Below, piece by piece: positions 50,189 through 51,410 of a DNA stretch of 51,410 bases. The position numbers were made by a program, and so were the translations under genes. The DNA comes from Polaromonas sp. YR568 (GTDB taxonomy: Bacteria > Pseudomonadota > Gammaproteobacteria > Burkholderiales > Burkholderiaceae_C). The notes beneath the pieces are model-generated. The model worked only from the letters and a program-made list of their open reading frames with translations, was not told the origin of the DNA and searched no databases. Position 1 is the stretch's first letter. Each line of letters starts with the position of its first letter. Location: positions 1 to 51,410 of the forward strand of contig NZ_FPBM01000016.1 of assembly GCF_900116715.1 (NCBI RefSeq), read 5' to 3'.

Positions 50189-50325
50189 GAGTTTTGGGAC
50201 TGAATTGGCGCGAATTGGCGCCCCGGCCGGGTAAATGCCCCGCCGCGCGCAGGTTTGGGCGGCTTGGGCTACATTGGCGCTGAAATTCCCCCTCACTCTC
50301 TATCATCTTTGTTTGCAGCCACACC

Positions 50326-51042
50326 ATGACAAAACTCAAAAGCTTCCCCAAAGACTTCCCCATCACCCAAAAATGGCCCGCCCAGCACCCTGACCGCATC
50401 CAGCTGTATTCACTGCCCACGCCCAACGGCGTCAAGGTGTCCATCCTGCTTGAAGAGCTGGGCCTGCCCTATGAGCCGCACCTGGTGAGCTTTGAAACCA
50501 ACGACCAGTTCTCGCCGGCGTTTCTCTCGCTCAACCCCAACAACAAAATCCCCGCCATCATTGACCCGAACGGCCCTGACGGCCAGCCACTGGCCCTGTT
50601 TGAATCCGGCGCCATCCTGGTCTACCTGGCGGGCAAGGCGGGCAAGCTCATCCCCGCGGACACCGCAGGCCGTTATGAAACCCTGCAGTGGGTGATGTTC
50701 CAGATGGGTGGCATCGGGCCCATGTTTGGCCAGCTCGGCTTTTTTCACAAGTTTGCCGGCAAAGAGTACGAAGACAAGCGTCCGCGTGATCGTTACGTTG
50801 CCGAGTCCAAGCGGCTGCTTGGGGTGCTTGATCAGCGGCTTGAAGGGCGCAAGTGGGTGATGGGGGATGAGTATTCCATCGCCGACATTGCCATCTTCCC
50901 CTGGGTGCGTAACCTCAATGGCTTTTATGAAGCTGGTGGGTTGGTGGAGTTTGATAGCTTCTCTAATGTGAAGCGGGTGTTGGCGGCTTTTGTGGCGCGG
51001 CCTGCGGTGGTGAAGGGGTTGGCTATTCCCAAGCGGGGTTGA
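50326..51042 (+). CDS. Glutathione S-transferase, YfcG/Ure2p-like (nu class)
   Basis: 238 residues. IQLYSLPTPNGVKVSILLEE has the Thr/Asn pair used by nu-class enzymes instead of the usual Tyr/Ser. SLNPNNKIPAIIDPNGPDGQ and LFESGAILVYLAGKAGKLIP complete the thioredoxin domain, and QWVMFQMGGIGPMFGQLGFF with YSIADIAIFPWVRN lies in the helical domain. E. coli YfcG has disulfide-bond reductase activity, so that role is likely. It is a monocistronic gene divergent from slyX. Confidence 0.9.
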   Translation: MTKLKSFPKDFPITQKWPAQHPDRIQLYSLPTPNGVKVSILLEELGLPYEPHLVSFETNDQFSPAFLSLNPNNKIPAIIDPNGPDGQPLALFESGAILVYLAGKAGKLIPADTAGRYETLQWVMFQMGGIGPMFGQLGFFHKFAGKEYEDKRPRDRYVAESKRLLGVLDQRLEGRKWVMGDEYSIADIAIFPWVRNLNGFYEAGGLVEFDSFSNVKRVLAAFVARPAVVKGLAIPKRG

Positions 51043-51059
51043 TGGGTCGGGTCTTGCTC

Positions 51060-51300
51060 CGGCGTTAGCGCTCTTTGCTGAGGGTGGCTGGCCGGGGTTG
51101 CCCGGCGGCAACTCACTTTTCTTTGCTTCGCCAAAGAAAAGTAAGCAAAAGAAAGGCGACCCTACTGTCTGCGTCCCCTGCGCTGCGCTCCGGGGCAACC
51201 TGCGGTGCTCGGTTCAGGCGGGGTCTCGCTCGAACTCGCTTCGCTCAGACAATCGCGATCCCTGATCCGCCTGAACCTGCGCTCCTCGGCGCAGACAGAA
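51060..51300. repeat. Nested inverted-repeat intergenic element (Comamonadaceae type)
   Basis: Three nested or adjacent inverted repeats are visible: ACTTTTCTTTG/CAAAGAAAAGT (51115-51142), GGTTCAGGCGG (51211-51221) with CCGCCTGAACC (51267-51277), and an outer pair CTGTCTGCG (near 51165) / CGCAGACAG (near 51290). From memory, the segment around the first hairpin recurs many times in Acidovorax, Variovorax and Polaromonas genomes. It has no coding capacity and is probably a non-autonomous mobile or REP-like element. Confidence 0.65.
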
Positions 51301-51368
51301 GGGGTGGAGACAGAAATACCAATACCGAATACCAAACAGCCGAAGACAGAAACCCGAATACCAGAAGA

Positions 51369-51406
51369 AACAAGGACTCGCCATGGCGAGTCCTTGTTGG
51401 TTTTTT
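51369..51406 (+). terminator. Perfect 15-bp palindrome with T-tract
   Basis: AACAAGGACTCGCCA followed directly by its exact complement and then GGTTTTTT makes a strong loop-poor hairpin terminator. A short imperfect repeat (GACAGAAA...GAATACC) precedes it at 51308-51366. Confidence 0.8.
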
Positions 51407-51410
51407 GTCT

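Overview
The window looks like chromosome from a GC-rich betaproteobacterium of the Burkholderiales, most likely Comamonadaceae (Polaromonas/Rhodoferax/Variovorax type). Clues are the ureA-J-B-C-E-F-G order, the tripartite-tricarboxylate (Bug) receptors, a second IF-1 gene with a C-terminal extension, and a Comamonadaceae-type intergenic repeat at the right end. The genus is inferred from style, not from a marker gene.

Layout. 1-871: end of a possible gene, tRNA-Ser(TGA) and a small unknown gene. 872-5966: urease operon on the minus strand (ureA, J, B, C, E, F, G; no ureD). 5967-6119: divergent control region with a good -24/-12 (sigma-54) match facing each way. 6120-10716: a large NCS1-permease/histidine-kinase/receiver fusion, translationally coupled to a LuxR-type response regulator; together with urease this looks like a nitrogen-regulated urea or nitrogen-compound sensing unit. 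11071-13835: small conserved protein, IF-1, DctA and a DUF502 protein. 14233-16035: small proteins and an L,D-transpeptidase-like protein.

16057-19529 is the most unusual part. Fourteen tRNA genes of different specificity are packed on the minus strand and followed, in the same direction, by an HNH endonuclease gene and a terminator. The array has a boxA-like leader, a small basic ORF and a tRNA fragment in its spacers, a class II tRNA carrying the Cys anticodon, and several tRNAs with stem mismatches or altered conserved bases. Just upstream lies a divergent phage-type HTH regulator gene with a palindrome overlapping a minus-strand promoter. A second L,D-transpeptidase-like paralogue lies on the other side (19889-20581), so the array sits between two paralogues. 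I read this as an acquired, possibly regulated, accessory tRNA/nuclease island.

20599-27954: minus-strand aromatic catabolic operon (extradiol dioxygenase, IclR regulator, MhpA-like hydroxylase, Bug receptor, FAH-family hydrolase, NTF2-like protein, class II aldolase, second Bug receptor) with paired TGAGATT boxes upstream. 28324-37499: a 24-residue membrane peptide, an XPD/DinG-like helicase with an N-terminal PD-(D/E)XK-like segment, a DedA-rhodanese fusion and a 1713-residue kinase with two complete histidine-kinase cores. 37519-42387: VOC protein, AraC regulator, orphan family 5 solute-binding protein, EF-hand protein and an endonuclease/exonuclease/phosphatase protein. 42610-46182: ArsR-SRPBCC-VOC-DUF899-MFS operon, the MFS gene broken by one extra base. 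46205-51042: outer-membrane protein, DHA2 efflux pump, two GSTs, SlyX and a small unknown protein. 51043-51410: repeat element and a strong palindromic terminator.
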